Under the pieces are notes generated by a model. The model saw only the letters and a program-made list of their open reading frames with translations. It had not been told where the DNA came from and made no database searches. A DNA stretch of 5,930 nucleotides from an uncultured Collinsella sp. (GTDB lineage: Bacteria > Actinomycetota > Coriobacteriia > Coriobacteriales > Coriobacteriaceae). The DNA lies in contig CALINZ010000198.1 in assembly GCA_938045085.1 (NCBI GenBank), positions 1-5,930 of the forward strand. The letters are read 5' to 3'. This document shows positions 5,651 through 5,930 of this stretch, in pieces. Every line of letters begins with the position of its first letter. Position 1 is the stretch's first letter. The translations under genes and the position numbers were made by a program.

Positions 5651-5930
5651 CGGGCAGATGGATTTTTCCGTCATGCTGATGTTCGTCTTCTTCTCGTTCA
5701 GCATCTTTGCGAGCCTTGAGCCCATCAGCGACAGCGCGCATACGCTCGGCGTCATCGACGACGCGATGGACCAGCTCGACGCGCTCAGAGGTGAGCACTT
5801 CATCGACGCGGACGGCCACGATGTGAAGCTCGGCCGCTACGACATCCGCTTCGACCACGTCGACTTCGGCTACGATAAGCGAAAGATCCTCAAGGACGTG
5901 TCGTTTACCATCCCCGAGAAGACCTCGACC
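5613..5930 (+). CDS. ABC exporter (fused permease/ATPase), internal fragment
   Basis: About 106 codons are open through the right edge of the window, with no start codon of their own; codon starts are at multiples of three. The hydrophobic stretch near 17-36 (DFSVMLMFVFFSFSIFASLE) fits the last transmembrane helix of an exporter half-transporter, preceded by a shorter apolar segment (VSLAFAAAMQCL). A linker with DDAMDQLDALR follows. The nucleotide-binding domain then begins with YDIRFDHVDFGYDKRKILKDVSFTIPEKTST, whose Tyr in FGYDK is in the A-loop position that stacks on the adenine of ATP. The window stops just before the expected Walker A. Fusion of membrane and ATPase domains is typical of multidrug or peptide exporters; the substrate cannot be told. 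The 5' part of the gene is missing because smc DNA lies where it should be. Confidence 0.82.
   Translation, partial: MSLAFAAAMQCLNGQMDFSVMLMFVFFSFSIFASLEPISDSAHTLGVIDDAMDQLDALRGEHFIDADGHDVKLGRYDIRFDHVDFGYDKRKILKDVSFTIPEKTST

Noticed and set aside
5613..5858. Minus-strand continuation of the smc frame to a GTG at 5858, which could be taken as the start of a 706-residue protein.
   Set aside because: Those residues resemble no part of SMC, whereas the opposite strand gives clear ABC exporter sequence in a codon-aligned frame. The openness is a shadow effect.

Overview
The window looks like chromosomal DNA from a high-GC Gram-positive bacterium. The closest fit is the class Coriobacteriia, for example a Collinsella-like gut actinobacterium. 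That placement is inferred from base composition, codon choice and protein character (a divergent ThyA, a Gly/Met/Lys-rich Ffh tail, a DUF134-NifX fusion); no database search was done. Most of the content is housekeeping. The interest lies in one small metal- or redox-type regulator gene and in two breaks within the essential smc-ftsY-ffh cluster.

Layout. Positions 1-244 (minus) hold the first 81 codons of thymidylate synthase (thyA), cut by the window edge. Positions 245-462 form a divergent intergenic region with a probable thyA promoter overlapped by a dyad, and a probable promoter for the rightward gene flanked by two near-identical palindromes 53 bp apart. Positions 463-1227 (plus) encode a fusion of a DUF134 helix-turn-helix domain with a NifX/NifB-type cofactor-binding domain, ending in a Cys/His-rich tail. 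A strong internal ribosome-binding site could also make the second domain on its own. A 17-bp hairpin at 1284-1323 separates this gene from the convergent leftward cluster.

The leftward cluster reads smc, ftsY, ffh. Ffh and FtsY are the two GTPases of co-translational membrane targeting, and SMC is the chromosome condensation ATPase. ffh (1345-2820) is intact with a GTG start. ftsY (2831-3738) has its first 246 codons in one frame and its last 56 in another, and about 10 nt appear to be missing between them, just before the G4 motif. smc ends with TAATG, sharing one base with the ftsY start codon.

At about position 5612 smc stops abruptly inside its hinge domain. From there to the end, the plus strand encodes the interior of an unrelated ABC exporter (last transmembrane helices, linker, start of the nucleotide-binding domain). 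Two truncated genes in opposite orientation therefore meet mid-gene. This is either a chimeric assembly join or a real rearrangement breakpoint. Because smc and ftsY are nearly always needed, assembly or consensus error is the simplest reading of both lesions.

I see no RNA genes, CRISPR arrays or insertion sequences. The most biologically promising item is the DUF134-NifX locus: fused domains, an internal start, a metal-binding tail and paired operators form a coherent but unproven picture of a self-regulated metal or Fe-S responsive protein.
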